A DNA stretch of 64,000 bases from Pseudomonas botevensis (GCF_019145475.1 NZ_JAHTKI010000011.1:124001-188000); one strand, 5' to 3'; counted from the first letter of the stretch, positions 42,064-51,318 are shown. Numbers and translations are program-made. Notes: generated by a model from the sequence alone, not told the origin.

Positions 42064-44979
42064 TTAGGCGAGCAACTGCGCCCAGTCCAGCGAAGCACTT
42101 TCGTTGAGAACAAAACCTTTGCCGCTCAGGCTCAGGTTGGCGTTGTAGGCGGCGTCCTGGGCGAAAGCCGAGGACCATTTTTCACGCAGCGCTTGCAGCG
42201 CTTGCGGGGACTGCGCGACGTCACCCGAATGGATGACCTGAACCAGCGGCGTCCACACGTTGAGGAAACCGGCCTGACCGGCCTTCAGGCACAGGTCGAC
42301 GTCGCTGAAGCCTTCGGCGAACTGCTCGTCCAGGCCTCCCAGCGCGTCAAACAGCTCCTTGCCGATCATCAGGCACACGCCCGACACCGCCGAGTAGTTC
42401 TGCTCCACGGCCAGACGCTGCATATAGCCATCGGCATCATGCTTGTCACCGACGAAGGCCGAGCCGACACCGCCATTGAGGCCGAGAATCAGGCCGGCCT
42501 GGGCGATCTTGCCATCGCGGTCGACCAGTTTCGCGCCGACCACGCCGACTTCCGGACGCTGGGCATGGTTGAGCAGCGACTCGATCCAGTTCGGATTGAC
42601 CACTTCGCTGTCCGCCGCCATCAGCACCAGGTATTCACCCTGCGCCTGCTGGCTGGCGGCGTTGCACAGCGCCACGCTGTCGAGCGGCTGGTCGGCGTGC
42701 AGCACCCGCACCCTGGCCTGGCTCAGTGTGCCCAGCCAGTCATTGACAGCGGCCGACTGATTCGAGCTGGCCGCGATCAACACTTCATAGCGGGTGTAGC
42801 GGGTTCTGAGCAGCAGGCCTTCCAGGCACCGTTGCAGGGCCGGCAGATCGTCGCTGGCCGGCACGATGACCGATACCAGCGGCTGTTCCGCGTGGCGATA
42901 GTCGACCTGATAGGTGCCCGGTTTGGCCGAGGTGATCTTCGCCTTGTAGCCACGATTGCCGAGATGACGCAGCAGCGCCTGACGCTCGTCGGCGTTCTCT
43001 TCCAGCACCGAGGCCTGGGCAATCAGCAGCGGTTCGTCGAGGTGAGCCAGGCCGCCCAGCCCGCCTTGCTCGATGATGCGCAGCAGCAGATCGAATTCCA
43101 GCGCCTTGCTGAAATCGGCCTGGTAACCACCGACCTCGATCAGCACGTCACGCCGGATCAGCCAATGCCGCGCCATGAGGGCCGGCAGGCTTTGCAGCAG
43201 GTCAAGGTTGAAGCCGGGACGGAATACATCCACCAGGGCGCCGTCGGCGGTCCGCTGGATTTCGTCGGTGGCGACCGCGCGGCATTCAGAGGCGCACGCC
43301 AGCTCCAGACCGGCGCGCAGCAGGCCGCCAGCGGTGAACTCGTCGCCCGCCTCGGCCAGCAGCAGCCAGTCGCACGGCGACTGACGGACGCTCAGGTTCA
43401 GTTTGTCGACGAAGTTGCCCACCGTGACGCGTACGAAGTGCAGCGTGTTCTGCGCAGTGGTCGCCGCTGGCGGCTCACCGGTGGTGAACACGACCACTTT
43501 GAACGCCTTGCTGTGACCTTCAAGCAAGCTGTCCAGGGTGGTCTGCAGCTTGCCGATGTCGTTATCCAGATCGAGCAGGAAAATACCGAACTGCGGGCCG
43601 CCGTCATTGGCCGCCAGATGGCTGGCAATTGCTTCGGCCTGAGCGGCATCCGGTTGACGCGCCGCGAGCCACTTGAGCAGGCGGCCGGTGAGCATCTTGC
43701 CGAAGGCCTGATCGTTGCCTTCCACCGCTTGCAGGCGCGCGGTCCAGTCACGCAGTTTTTGCGCGTCTTCGTCCTCGCCCATCGACTGCAACTGGTCGAT
43801 CAGACGGCTGATGACTGCGCGGTTGAAGACGTTGCTGTCGTGGGCCTGCCACAAGCGGTCAACCACGCTTTCCGGCGTGTCGTTGTTGCGGGCCAGCATC
43901 AGGTTCTGCTGACGCGCCCAGATGCCTTCCAGGCCCTGCAATTGCAAACGTCCCGCCGGCATCGAATGCAGCAGGAATTCGAATTGGGTCAGCTGATCGA
44001 AGAATGGCTGATTGTAGAACGGCATTTCGACGTACTGTTTCGGGCCGAAACGGCGCTGCGGACCGGCCTCGATATCGGTCCAGGCCGATTCGAACACCAG
44101 CTCGGCGGTCAGCGCGCGACCGACCCGCAGGCCGTCGGCCAGGGCCTCGAAGCTGTCCAGCACGCTCTGCTTGCCCTGCTGCGGATCCTGATGCTGGACC
44201 TGGGTCGGCAACCCGGCCAGGAAACCGGCAAAGGCGTCGCGCTCGGCGACATGCTTGGCATCGGTGTAGGCCAGCGAGTGGTAGATCTCGGTGTTGTGGT
44301 CGGAATGCTGGTAGTTGAGCTCACGCACCACGTACGGGATCGGCAGAATCCGCGCCTTGCCGCGCGCCAGCAGATAGTAGGTGTGCCCGACTTCCTGCCA
44401 CTGGAAGGACGTGTCGTGTGGCAGGACTTCATACCACTCACGCAGGACGGCTGTGCGCTGTACGGCATAGAACGGTGGCAGGTACTGATACAGGTAATCG
44501 TGTATACGCTCCTGCGCCACGTCCGAGGCGTAGTCTTCGCAGACTTTCTTGTCGCGCCGGTAGTAACTGACGCTGTTGGCCAGCGACAGATACATCATGC
44601 TGTAGCCGTGGCAAAGGCTGTAATCAGGGTTGGCCTGCATGAACGCTACGGACTCGTGCAAGGCCTCCGGCACATGGAAATCGTCGTCGGCGGCAAACAC
44701 CATCAGGGGCGTGGCGACCTGATCCACACCGTAGGCCAGCTTGGCCCGAATGCCCCAGTAACCGTATTGCGGCAGGTGCTGGTAGTCGACGTTCGGGTAG
44801 CGGCCGGCCATGCCTGGCTGAGCCTCGGCAGAGGAATCCAGGACGAGAATCCTGTAGGGCAAGCTGCTGTAAAAAGTCACCGCCCGCCGCAGGAACGCCG
44901 GTCGTTCGTGTGAGATCAGCACCACGGTCAACTGTTCGTGGAGTGCCAATTGCGTTTCAGAGCGGTTCTTGCCTTGCAT
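42064..44979 (-). CDS. Fgt1, large multidomain flagellin glycosyltransferase
   Basis: Cytoplasmic protein of 971 residues with at least two and probably three glycosyltransferase-like regions. Residues about 18-250 form a GT2/GT-A domain (LTVVLISHERPAFLRRAV, then FAADDDFHVPEA). A helical linker follows to about 445. Residues about 450-660 resemble a degenerate GT2 (FGIFLLDLDNDIGKLQTTLD, LLLAEAGDEFTAGGLL). A full GT2 domain is at 690-940 (VSVIVPASDDLPALQRCLEG, LMAADSEVVNPNWIESLLNH). Multidomain Fgt proteins glycosylate flagellin in P. syringae. ATG at 44979 follows GGGGAA at normal spacing. Confidence 0.9.
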   Translation of the reverse strand: MQGKNRSETQLALHEQLTVVLISHERPAFLRRAVTFYSSLPYRILVLDSSAEAQPGMAGRYPNVDYQHLPQYGYWGIRAKLAYGVDQVATPLMVFAADDDFHVPEALHESVAFMQANPDYSLCHGYSMMYLSLANSVSYYRRDKKVCEDYASDVAQERIHDYLYQYLPPFYAVQRTAVLREWYEVLPHDTSFQWQEVGHTYYLLARGKARILPIPYVVRELNYQHSDHNTEIYHSLAYTDAKHVAERDAFAGFLAGLPTQVQHQDPQQGKQSVLDSFEALADGLRVGRALTAELVFESAWTDIEAGPQRRFGPKQYVEMPFYNQPFFDQLTQFEFLLHSMPAGRLQLQGLEGIWARQQNLMLARNNDTPESVVDRLWQAHDSNVFNRAVISRLIDQLQSMGEDEDAQKLRDWTARLQAVEGNDQAFGKMLTGRLLKWLAARQPDAAQAEAIASHLAANDGGPQFGIFLLDLDNDIGKLQTTLDSLLEGHSKAFKVVVFTTGEPPAATTAQNTLHFVRVTVGNFVDKLNLSVRQSPCDWLLLAEAGDEFTAGGLLRAGLELACASECRAVATDEIQRTADGALVDVFRPGFNLDLLQSLPALMARHWLIRRDVLIEVGGYQADFSKALEFDLLLRIIEQGGLGGLAHLDEPLLIAQASVLEENADERQALLRHLGNRGYKAKITSAKPGTYQVDYRHAEQPLVSVIVPASDDLPALQRCLEGLLLRTRYTRYEVLIAASSNQSAAVNDWLGTLSQARVRVLHADQPLDSVALCNAASQQAQGEYLVLMAADSEVVNPNWIESLLNHAQRPEVGVVGAKLVDRDGKIAQAGLILGLNGGVGSAFVGDKHDADGYMQRLAVEQNYSAVSGVCLMIGKELFDALGGLDEQFAEGFSDVDLCLKAGQAGFLNVWTPLVQVIHSGDVAQSPQALQALREKWSSAFAQDAAYNANLSLSGKGFVLNESASLDWAQLLA

Positions 44980-45031
44980 AAAATTTCCCCAACCGGCGAG
45001 TAGCCGAAAGAACTCAACGATGTCGTGTCGA

Positions 45032-45760
45032 TTAACGTACGCGGCGCAGATAGCCATCCGGCGCGACAGTGATCAGCAACTTGCCGTGAACGGCATGGTC
45101 GATCTCGAAATCGCGGTTTTCTTCCAGATAGGCCCAGACCGCGGTTTTCGGATTGTCGCCCTTGCCCCACGGACGATCAGGGAACGCGTCCTGCGGCATG
45201 TCCTCCACGACGGTATCCATCACCACGCAATAGCTGTCCACCGAGGTCAGCGGGGCGTAGGCCTGCAACTCCGCCAGCACATGTTCGTGAGTGTGGTTGG
45301 AGTCCAGCACCACCAGCACTTTCTTGCCGGCGACGCGCTGACGCACTTCATCGACGATCGCCGGGTCGATGCTCGAACCCTGGATCATCTGAATCCGCTT
45401 GCTCATCGGGTGAGTTTCAATGGCTTCACGGTTGTGCTGGCGGATGTCGATATCGATGCCCAACACTTCGCCATGGCCGATCAGTTCCAGCATCGAGGCG
45501 TAGAACACCAGCGAGCCGCCGTGGGCGATCCCGGTTTCAACGATGATGTCCGGCTTCACCGACCAGATGATCTCCTGCATGGCGATCATGTCCTGGGGGA
45601 ACTGAATGATCGGGCGTCCCATCCAGCTGAAGTTGTAGGTGTACTTGTGCTTGGCGGTCGTATCGATCCAGTCCTGCGAGGCCGCTTGCAGCGCCTTGTC
45701 CTGCTGCAGCCCCTGGATGTTCTCTTTTACTTCTTCGCGAAACTGTTCATGCGGATTCAT
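45032..45760 (-). CDS. CmcI-like (cephalosporin hydroxylase family) methyltransferase
   Basis: Protein of 242 residues of the family named after cephalosporin hydroxylase CmcI and also containing rhamnosyl O-methyltransferases. The SAM-binding motif is DIIVETGIAHGGSLVFYASM, followed by VLGIDIDIRQHNREAIETHP and VLVVLDSNHTHEHVLAEL. Within a sugar operon, O-methylation of a hydroxyl on the glycan is likely. It starts 29 bases after the N-acyltransferase and 52 bases before Fgt1. A P. syringae flagellin sugar is 2-O-methylated, which makes this an attractive parallel, but the position is a guess. Confidence 0.88.
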   Translation of the reverse strand: MNPHEQFREEVKENIQGLQQDKALQAASQDWIDTTAKHKYTYNFSWMGRPIIQFPQDMIAMQEIIWSVKPDIIVETGIAHGGSLVFYASMLELIGHGEVLGIDIDIRQHNREAIETHPMSKRIQMIQGSSIDPAIVDEVRQRVAGKKVLVVLDSNHTHEHVLAELQAYAPLTSVDSYCVVMDTVVEDMPQDAFPDRPWGKGDNPKTAVWAYLEENRDFEIDHAVHGKLLITVAPDGYLRRVR

Positions 45761-45789
45761 TGCACACTCCAGAATTTGATTGGCGGCGG

Positions 45790-46455
45790 TTACTTGAAAA
45801 CCCGGCCGTCTTGAAAGGAATCAGGATTGGACTTGATGATTTTGCCGGGATTGCCGACCACGACCGCGTAGTCCGGAACGTCCTTGGTCACCACGGCACC
45901 GGCACCGATCGTCGCCCAGCGACCGATTCGAATGCGCGGCAGAATGCTTGCGTTGGTCCCGATGAAGGTCCCGTCGCCGATCTCGCAGCAACCGGAAACG
46001 CTCACGCCATGGGCAATGAACACCGAGTTGCCGACATGGCTTTCATGGGCGATCAAGGCGCCCATGTGAATACTGCTGTTATCACCGATGGAAACTTCTG
46101 CCTGGAGAATCACCCCTTCCTGCAAATAGTTGCCGGTGCCCATGCTCGTCATCGTCAGGTCGATGCTCGGGTGAATGAAGTTGCCCAGTTGCCCTCCGGC
46201 CTCGACGATGCGGCAGGTGGTCTGGTATCGCGTGGTCGTGCTGCCGGTGATCAGATTGACGAACCGCACATCGTCGCCCTTGAGCTCTGCCACCCGATCC
46301 AGACCGCCAACCACCGGCAAGCCGTGGAACAGCGTGCCCTGCTTGGCCGGATCGTTGTCGAGAAAGGCGAATTCCTGGTTTGGCAGCGCGCGCTGAATCG
46401 CCAGGATCATGCGCATCGTTTCAGGATTGGCGGCACCCAATAGATAGATCTTCAC
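45790..46455 (-). CDS. NeuD-type sugar N- or O-acyltransferase
   Basis: Left-handed beta-helix acyltransferase of 221 residues. The N-terminal Rossmann-like PglD/NeuD part (MKIYLLGAANPETMRMILAI) is followed by hexapeptide repeats from about residue 95 to 205 (IGDNSSIHMGALIAHESHVG, IGDGTFIGTNASILPRIRIG) and the catalytic-type His in IAHESHVGN. Directly after an aminotransferase it most likely acylates the new 4-amino group. It overlaps that gene by four bases. Confidence 0.9.
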   Translation of the reverse strand: MKIYLLGAANPETMRMILAIQRALPNQEFAFLDNDPAKQGTLFHGLPVVGGLDRVAELKGDDVRFVNLITGSTTTRYQTTCRIVEAGGQLGNFIHPSIDLTMTSMGTGNYLQEGVILQAEVSIGDNSSIHMGALIAHESHVGNSVFIAHGVSVSGCCEIGDGTFIGTNASILPRIRIGRWATIGAGAVVTKDVPDYAVVVGNPGKIIKSNPDSFQDGRVFK

Positions 46456-47570
46456 AGTATCCCCTTGTGCTTGAGAACAACGCGCACGACCTCGATGACC
46501 CGGTTCTGATCCGCTTCGGTCATGTCGTGATAGCTAGGCAGGTTGATGGCACGCCCCGGCAACGCAAAGGCCACGGGCGTAGTCACAGGTACGTCAAACA
46601 TCGGCAGCGAAGACAGCGGCCAGAAGAACACCCGGGCATCGATGTCGGCCGCCTGGAACGCCTCGATCAGCTCTTCGCGAGTCACGCCGGTGCTTTCATC
46701 GAATACCACCGTCGGCATCCAGTAGCCGTTTTGCGCATGGGCAGGCTGCGGGTTCATCGAGACACCCGGCAGCCCGGTCAACGCCTGGGCGTAGTAAGCG
46801 AAAATCGCCCGCTTGCGCTCGATCAACTCGTCGATCCGCTCGACCTGCGCGCAGCCGACCGCCGCCTGCAAGTTGCTCATCTTGTATTTGAAGCCGACGA
46901 ACTCCGGCCAGAACTGCTTGGTGCAGCCCGCCACCCGACCGTGGTTGGACAGGGTCAGGACCCGCTCGTACAACGCCTTGTCGGAGGTGACGAACATCCC
47001 GCCTTCGCCGGTGGTCATGGTCTTGGTGCCATGGAACGAAAAAGCCCCGAAAGCGCCGAGCGAGCCTGCTGCCTTGCCGCGCCACTGTGAGCCTATGGCT
47101 TCCGCCGCATCCTCGATCACCGGAATGCCGAACTCGCGACCCAGGGCCAGCAACGCATCCATGTCGCACAGGTTGCCGTACAGATGCACCGCCAGAATCG
47201 CCTTGGTGCGCGGGGTAATCGCCTCCCGGACCCGCTGCGGATCCAGGCACCAGCTATCGGCCAGCACATCGACGAATACCGGCGTGGCACCCAGGTAGGT
47301 GATCGGCGCCGCCGAGGCGATCCAGTTGGTGTTGCCCAGGATCACCTCGTCACCGGCGCCGATGCCCAGCGCCGCCATGCCCATGTGCAAGGCGCCGGTG
47401 CAGCTGGAGGTAGCGATCGCGTAGGTCGCGCCCAGATGCTCGGCGAAGCCGTGTTCGAAGCGGGTCAGGTATTCGTAGCAACGGGCGCCCCAGCCGTTCT
47501 GCACGGCATCCAGGGCATAGCGGGCCTCGAGTTCGCCGACGCTCGGCTTGGTGTAATGAATTCTGCTCAT
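46452..47570 (-). CDS. DegT/DnrJ/EryC1-type sugar aminotransferase
   Basis: PLP-dependent sugar aminotransferase of 372 residues. PLP Lys183 lies in SFHGTKTMTTGEGGM and the ATSSCTGALHMGMAALGIG phosphate-binding stretch is present. Because the Lys is retained, it is an aminotransferase and not the RfbH-type 3-dehydrase, which has His there. Its neighbours supply a CDP-4-keto-6-deoxyhexose, so the likely reaction is 4-amination. ATG at 47570 overlaps the C-methyltransferase stop. Confidence 0.93.
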   Translation of the reverse strand: MSRIHYTKPSVGELEARYALDAVQNGWGARCYEYLTRFEHGFAEHLGATYAIATSSCTGALHMGMAALGIGAGDEVILGNTNWIASAAPITYLGATPVFVDVLADSWCLDPQRVREAITPRTKAILAVHLYGNLCDMDALLALGREFGIPVIEDAAEAIGSQWRGKAAGSLGAFGAFSFHGTKTMTTGEGGMFVTSDKALYERVLTLSNHGRVAGCTKQFWPEFVGFKYKMSNLQAAVGCAQVERIDELIERKRAIFAYYAQALTGLPGVSMNPQPAHAQNGYWMPTVVFDESTGVTREELIEAFQAADIDARVFFWPLSSLPMFDVPVTTPVAFALPGRAINLPSYHDMTEADQNRVIEVVRVVLKHKGIL

Positions 47571-48793
47571 TGGATGCTCAACTCCGGAACGGCGACGACG
47601 AAACGCGCGCCCCATGTTTTGGCCGAAGACAGTTGCCGGGTCACTTCACTCAACAGGTTCCATGGCAGAACCAGGATGTAATCAGGCTTCTCCAGCTCGA
47701 TATGCTCGGGCGCGACGATCGGAATGCGACTGCCCGGCAGGTACTTGCCCTGCTTGTGCGGATTGGCGTCGGCCACCCAGGCCAGCAGATCCGCGCGGAC
47801 CCCGGCATAGTTGAGCAAGGTGTTGCCCTTGGCGGCCGCGCCATAACCCACCACGCGCTTGCCTTCGGCCTTGGCCTGCAGCAGGAAACGCAGCAACTGG
47901 TGTTTGATGTTTTCAGCGGCCGGCGCGAGGGTCGCGTAGTAGCCGGGGGTTTTCACGCCCGCATCGAGTTCGGCCTGCAACTGCTGCTGCACTGCCGGCT
48001 GCACGGCACGGCGCTCACCGTCCTGGCGCTGGACGAACACCCGCAGCGAGCCGCCATGGGTGGTCAACTGACTGACGTCGAACACTTCCAGGCCATTGCG
48101 CTCGCACAGGGCCTGCACGGCGGTCAGGGACAGGTAGGAATAGTGTTCGTGATAGAGCGTGTCGAACTGCGCGCCGGCCATCAGCGTCAGCAGTTGCGGG
48201 AATTCGAACGTGGCCACGCCGGTCGGCTTGAGCAGCGTCGCGAAACCACCGAGGAAGTCGTTGATGTCCGGCACATGGGCCAGCACATTGTTGGCCGCCA
48301 TCAGGTCGGCGCCCCAGCCTTCGCTACGCAGTTGCGCGGCGGTGTCGCGACCGAAGAACAGCTCACGAATTTCCAGGCCTTTTTCCCGTGCGGCCTGCGC
48401 GGTGCTGCGGGTCGGCTCGACGCCCAGGCACTGGATCCCGCGCGCGGCCACGTACTGCAACAGATAACCGTCGTTGGCGGCGACTTCCACCACACGGCTG
48501 TCGGCAGTCAGGCCAAAGCGTTCGGCCATCTCGGCCACATACCGCTCGGCGTGGGCCAGCCAGGTGCTGGAGAACGAACTGAAGTAGGCGTACTCGGCGT
48601 CGAACAGGCTTTCGGCGCTGGTGTAATCCTCGGTCTGCACCAGCCAGCATTGCTGGCACACGGCGACCTTCAGCGGCACCCACTGCTCGGCCTGCTCGAG
48701 GCGATCGGCGTGCACATAGGCGTTGGACGGCGGCGAAGTGCCGAGATCGATCAACGGCAGGCTCAGCGGTGCGGCGCACCCACGGCAGTTCAT
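47567..48793 (-). CDS. NDP-hexose C-methyltransferase (TylC3-like)
   Basis: SAM-dependent C-methyltransferase of 408 residues. The N-terminal zinc site is Cys3, Cys6, Cys46 and Cys49; the SAM motif is VVEVAANDGYLLQ near residue 101; the catalytic-type YHEH motif is at residues 214-217; the C-terminal domain has YGAAAKGNTLLNY. This is the layout of the TylC3 and related enzymes that methylate C-3 of 4-keto-6-deoxy sugars. It overlaps the epimerase and aminotransferase genes by four bases each. Confidence 0.93.
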   Translation of the reverse strand: MNCRGCAAPLSLPLIDLGTSPPSNAYVHADRLEQAEQWVPLKVAVCQQCWLVQTEDYTSAESLFDAEYAYFSSFSSTWLAHAERYVAEMAERFGLTADSRVVEVAANDGYLLQYVAARGIQCLGVEPTRSTAQAAREKGLEIRELFFGRDTAAQLRSEGWGADLMAANNVLAHVPDINDFLGGFATLLKPTGVATFEFPQLLTLMAGAQFDTLYHEHYSYLSLTAVQALCERNGLEVFDVSQLTTHGGSLRVFVQRQDGERRAVQPAVQQQLQAELDAGVKTPGYYATLAPAAENIKHQLLRFLLQAKAEGKRVVGYGAAAKGNTLLNYAGVRADLLAWVADANPHKQGKYLPGSRIPIVAPEHIELEKPDYILVLPWNLLSEVTRQLSSAKTWGARFVVAVPELSIQ

Positions 48794-49350
48794 AGACGCA
48801 CTCCAGCAAAATGTTGATCGAGCACGGGATGGCTGGAGTCCCGCACCGACAGATTATTGACAGGCAACGGCCAGGCAATCGCCAGCCGTGGATCGTTCAC
48901 CGACAGACCACCCTCGTGCTCCGGCGTGTAATCGGCGCTGTGCAGGTAGAGCAGTTCGGCGTCGTCGGTGAGGGTCTGGAAGCCGTGGGCGAAACCGGCC
49001 GGGATCAGCAGGCTGCGGCCATCGCCGGCCTTCAGATGCTCGGCGTGCCAGTGCAGAAAGGTGGCCGAGTCCGGGCGCAGATCCACCGCCACGTCCCACA
49101 CTTCGCCGCGCAGGCAGGTGATCAACTTGGCTTCCGGCGCGTTGGCGTTCTGGTAATGCAGACCGCGCACGCTGCCCTTCTCACGGGTGCAGGAGTGGTT
49201 GATCTGGCGGATATGAAATTCGCTGCCGAACGCCTTCAGGCTGCCTTCGCAGAACAGTCGGGCGAAGTGCCCGCGCTGGTCTTCGAAGCGCTTGTGCCGC
49301 ACGTTGAACAGCCCGGCCAGCGGCAAGGCCTGCAAGGAAAATTCGCTCAC
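48790..49350 (-). CDS. dTDP-4-dehydrorhamnose 3,5-epimerase-like (RmlC fold)
   Basis: Cupin-fold sugar epimerase of 186 residues. RmlC-like landmarks are the F-D-RG-FARLF segment (RFEDQRGHFARLF), NHSCTREKGSVRGLHYQ containing the catalytic His, and AGFAHGFQTLTDDAELLYLHS. Its neighbours make CDP-4-keto-6-deoxyglucose, so the substrate is probably the CDP sugar; whether it acts at C-3, C-5 or both cannot be told. It overlaps rfbG by four bases. Confidence 0.9.
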   Translation of the reverse strand: MSEFSLQALPLAGLFNVRHKRFEDQRGHFARLFCEGSLKAFGSEFHIRQINHSCTREKGSVRGLHYQNANAPEAKLITCLRGEVWDVAVDLRPDSATFLHWHAEHLKAGDGRSLLIPAGFAHGFQTLTDDAELLYLHSADYTPEHEGGLSVNDPRLAIAWPLPVNNLSVRDSSHPVLDQHFAGVRL

Positions 49351-50429
49351 AGCGCGCCCCGGTACAGGTTCAATTGACCGAGGGTCACGGTGCGCATGTC
49401 ATCGCCGTTCTGCCAGGCCAGGTGCCAGTCGAGGGTCTGGGTCAGGCATTGCTGCAACGACCAGCGTGGCTGCCAGCCGAGCACCTGACGGGCGCGGCTG
49501 CTGTCCAGGCGCAGCAGGCCGGCTTCGTGCAGGTCGCTCGGTTCGATGCGCAGGCCACGGGCCTGGGGCCAGCGGTTGGCGAGCAGTTCGACCACTTCGC
49601 CGACGCTGCACATGTCCGCCTCGCCCGGGCCGAAGTTCCACGCCCCGGCGTATTCCGGGCCTTGTTCGTAGAGCCCGGCGGCCAGTTGCAGGTAACCGGC
49701 CAGCGGCTCCAGCGCGTGTTGCCACGGGCGCACGGCTTGCGGGTAACGCAGGGTCACCGGCTCATCCGCCGTCCACGCCCGGAGTACGTCGGGAATCAGT
49801 CGCTCAGGGGCGAAATCACCGCCGCCCAACACGTTGCCGGCACGCGCGGTGGCCAGTGCCAGACCGTGCTCGGCGTACTTGTCGGCCGGGAAGAACGATG
49901 CCGCGTAAGACTGTGCCAGCAATTCGCAGCACGCCTTGCTGCTGCTGTAAGGATCATGACCGCCGAGGGCTTCGTCCTCGCGGTACGGCCATAGCCATTC
50001 CTTGTTGGCGTAGACCTTGTCGGTGGTCACCAGCACGCAGGCCCGCACGCAACCGACCTGACGAATCGCTTCCAGCAGGTTGAGGGTGCCCATGACGTTG
50101 CTGGAGTAAGTGCCGAGCGGATCGCGATAGCCCTCGCGCACCAGTGGCTGGGCCGCCAGGTGCAGGACGATCTCCGGCTCGGTGTCGGCGATGATTTCCA
50201 GCAAGGCGCCGAGATCGCGCAGGTCACCGCGCTGATCGTTGATGCCTTCGCCGACCCGCGCCAGTTCGAACAGGCTCGGCTCGGTCGACGGGTCGAGGGA
50301 AAACCCGCTGACCTGCGCACCCAGGCTTTGCAGCCACAGGGTCAGCCAACTGCCCTTGAAACCGGTGTGGCCGGTCACCAGAACCCGTTTGCCGCGCCAG
50401 AATTCCGGACTCAGTCCCATTGCTTCCAT
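49347..50429 (-). CDS. rfbG: RfbG, CDP-glucose 4,6-dehydratase
   Basis: SDR enzyme of 360 residues converting CDP-glucose to CDP-4-keto-6-deoxyglucose. The NAD motif is VLVTGHTGFKGSWLTLWLQS, and the catalytic TTDKVYANKEW plus DPYSSSKAC stretches are characteristic. ATG at 50429 has GGGGAGG four bases before it; ATG at 50420 would remove three residues. It overlaps the end of rfbF by about 19 bases. Confidence 0.96.
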   Translation of the reverse strand: MEAMGLSPEFWRGKRVLVTGHTGFKGSWLTLWLQSLGAQVSGFSLDPSTEPSLFELARVGEGINDQRGDLRDLGALLEIIADTEPEIVLHLAAQPLVREGYRDPLGTYSSNVMGTLNLLEAIRQVGCVRACVLVTTDKVYANKEWLWPYREDEALGGHDPYSSSKACCELLAQSYAASFFPADKYAEHGLALATARAGNVLGGGDFAPERLIPDVLRAWTADEPVTLRYPQAVRPWQHALEPLAGYLQLAAGLYEQGPEYAGAWNFGPGEADMCSVGEVVELLANRWPQARGLRIEPSDLHEAGLLRLDSSRARQVLGWQPRWSLQQCLTQTLDWHLAWQNGDDMRTVTLGQLNLYRGAL

Positions 50430-51184
50430 GGGGCCTCCCCGCTCTGCCACAAGGCTTCGAGATGGTTCTTGTCACGCAGGGTGTCCATCGGCTGCCAGAA
50501 GCCTTCGTGCTGGAACGCCATCAGCTCGCCGCGCTCGGCAAGGCCGTCCAGGGGGCCGGACTCCCACGACGTTTCGTCGCCGTCGATCAGCGGCAGGACT
50601 TTGGGCGACAGCACGAAGAAACCACCATTGATCCAGCCACCGTCGCCGCGCGGCTTTTCGGTGAAACCCAATACCCGGTCGCCATCGCGATCCAGGGCGC
50701 CATAGCGTCCCGGCGGTTGGACGGCGGTGACGGTCGCCAGTTTGCCGTGGGTCAGGTGGAAGTCCACCAGCGCGCTGATATTGAGGTCCGAAACGCCGTC
50801 GCCGTAGGTGAAGCAGAACGCCTTTTCGTTTTCCAGATAGCGCGACACACGACGCAGACGACCACCGGTCATGGTTTCCTCGCCGGTGTCGACCAGGGTC
50901 ACTCGCCATGGATCGCTGTAGTTCTGGTGAACGTCCATGCGGTTTTCACGCATGTCGAACGTCACGTCGGAGGTGTGCAGGAAGTAGTTGGCGAAGAAGT
51001 CTTTGATCGCGTAGCCCTTGTAGCCAAGGCAAATCACGAAATCGTGAATTCCGTGCGCGGAATACTGTTTCATGATGTGCCAGAGAATTGGCTTGCCGCC
51101 GATCTCGATCATCGGTTTCGGCTTGAGGTGCGACTCTTCACTGATGCGCGTGCCCAGGCCACCCGCCAAAATAACTGCCTTCAT
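50411..51184 (-). CDS. rfbF: RfbF, glucose-1-phosphate cytidylyltransferase
   Basis: Makes CDP-glucose from CTP and glucose-1-phosphate; 257 residues. The N-terminus MKAVILAGGLGTRISEESH and the KPKPMIEIGGKPILWHIMK motif are diagnostic for RfbF. It is the first gene of the 14-gene sugar operon. The 253-base gap upstream holds a possible sigma54 site, a 24-codon micro-frame and the RTX terminator. Confidence 0.96.
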   Translation of the reverse strand: MKAVILAGGLGTRISEESHLKPKPMIEIGGKPILWHIMKQYSAHGIHDFVICLGYKGYAIKDFFANYFLHTSDVTFDMRENRMDVHQNYSDPWRVTLVDTGEETMTGGRLRRVSRYLENEKAFCFTYGDGVSDLNISALVDFHLTHGKLATVTAVQPPGRYGALDRDGDRVLGFTEKPRGDGGWINGGFFVLSPKVLPLIDGDETSWESGPLDGLAERGELMAFQHEGFWQPMDTLRDKNHLEALWQSGEAPWKQWD

Positions 51185-51318
51185 CGTCTCCCCTCTCGTT
51201 CGTCACCGGGCTGCGCGCTGCTTTCTGCGCATGGCGGCCACCTGGCTAAACCTGTCTGCCGTTCCGGGCGCAGGGGCGATGACCGCGAGCGCTCGTTTTA
51301 TGGCGATTTGAGGGGGAC

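Noticed and set aside
45032..45760. A true antibiotic (cephalosporin) hydroxylase
   Set aside because: The family name is historical; the SAM-binding motif and the sugar-operon context favour methyl transfer to a glycan.
46452..47570. RfbH-type CDP-4-keto-6-deoxyglucose 3-dehydrase
   Set aside because: The PLP Lys is present (Lys183) and the iron-sulfur Cys set is not seen, so it is an aminotransferase.
35988..51184. Recently acquired island of foreign base composition
   Set aside because: The sugar genes keep host-like high third-position GC, unlike typical low-GC polysaccharide islands; no integrase, IS element or tRNA flanks them.
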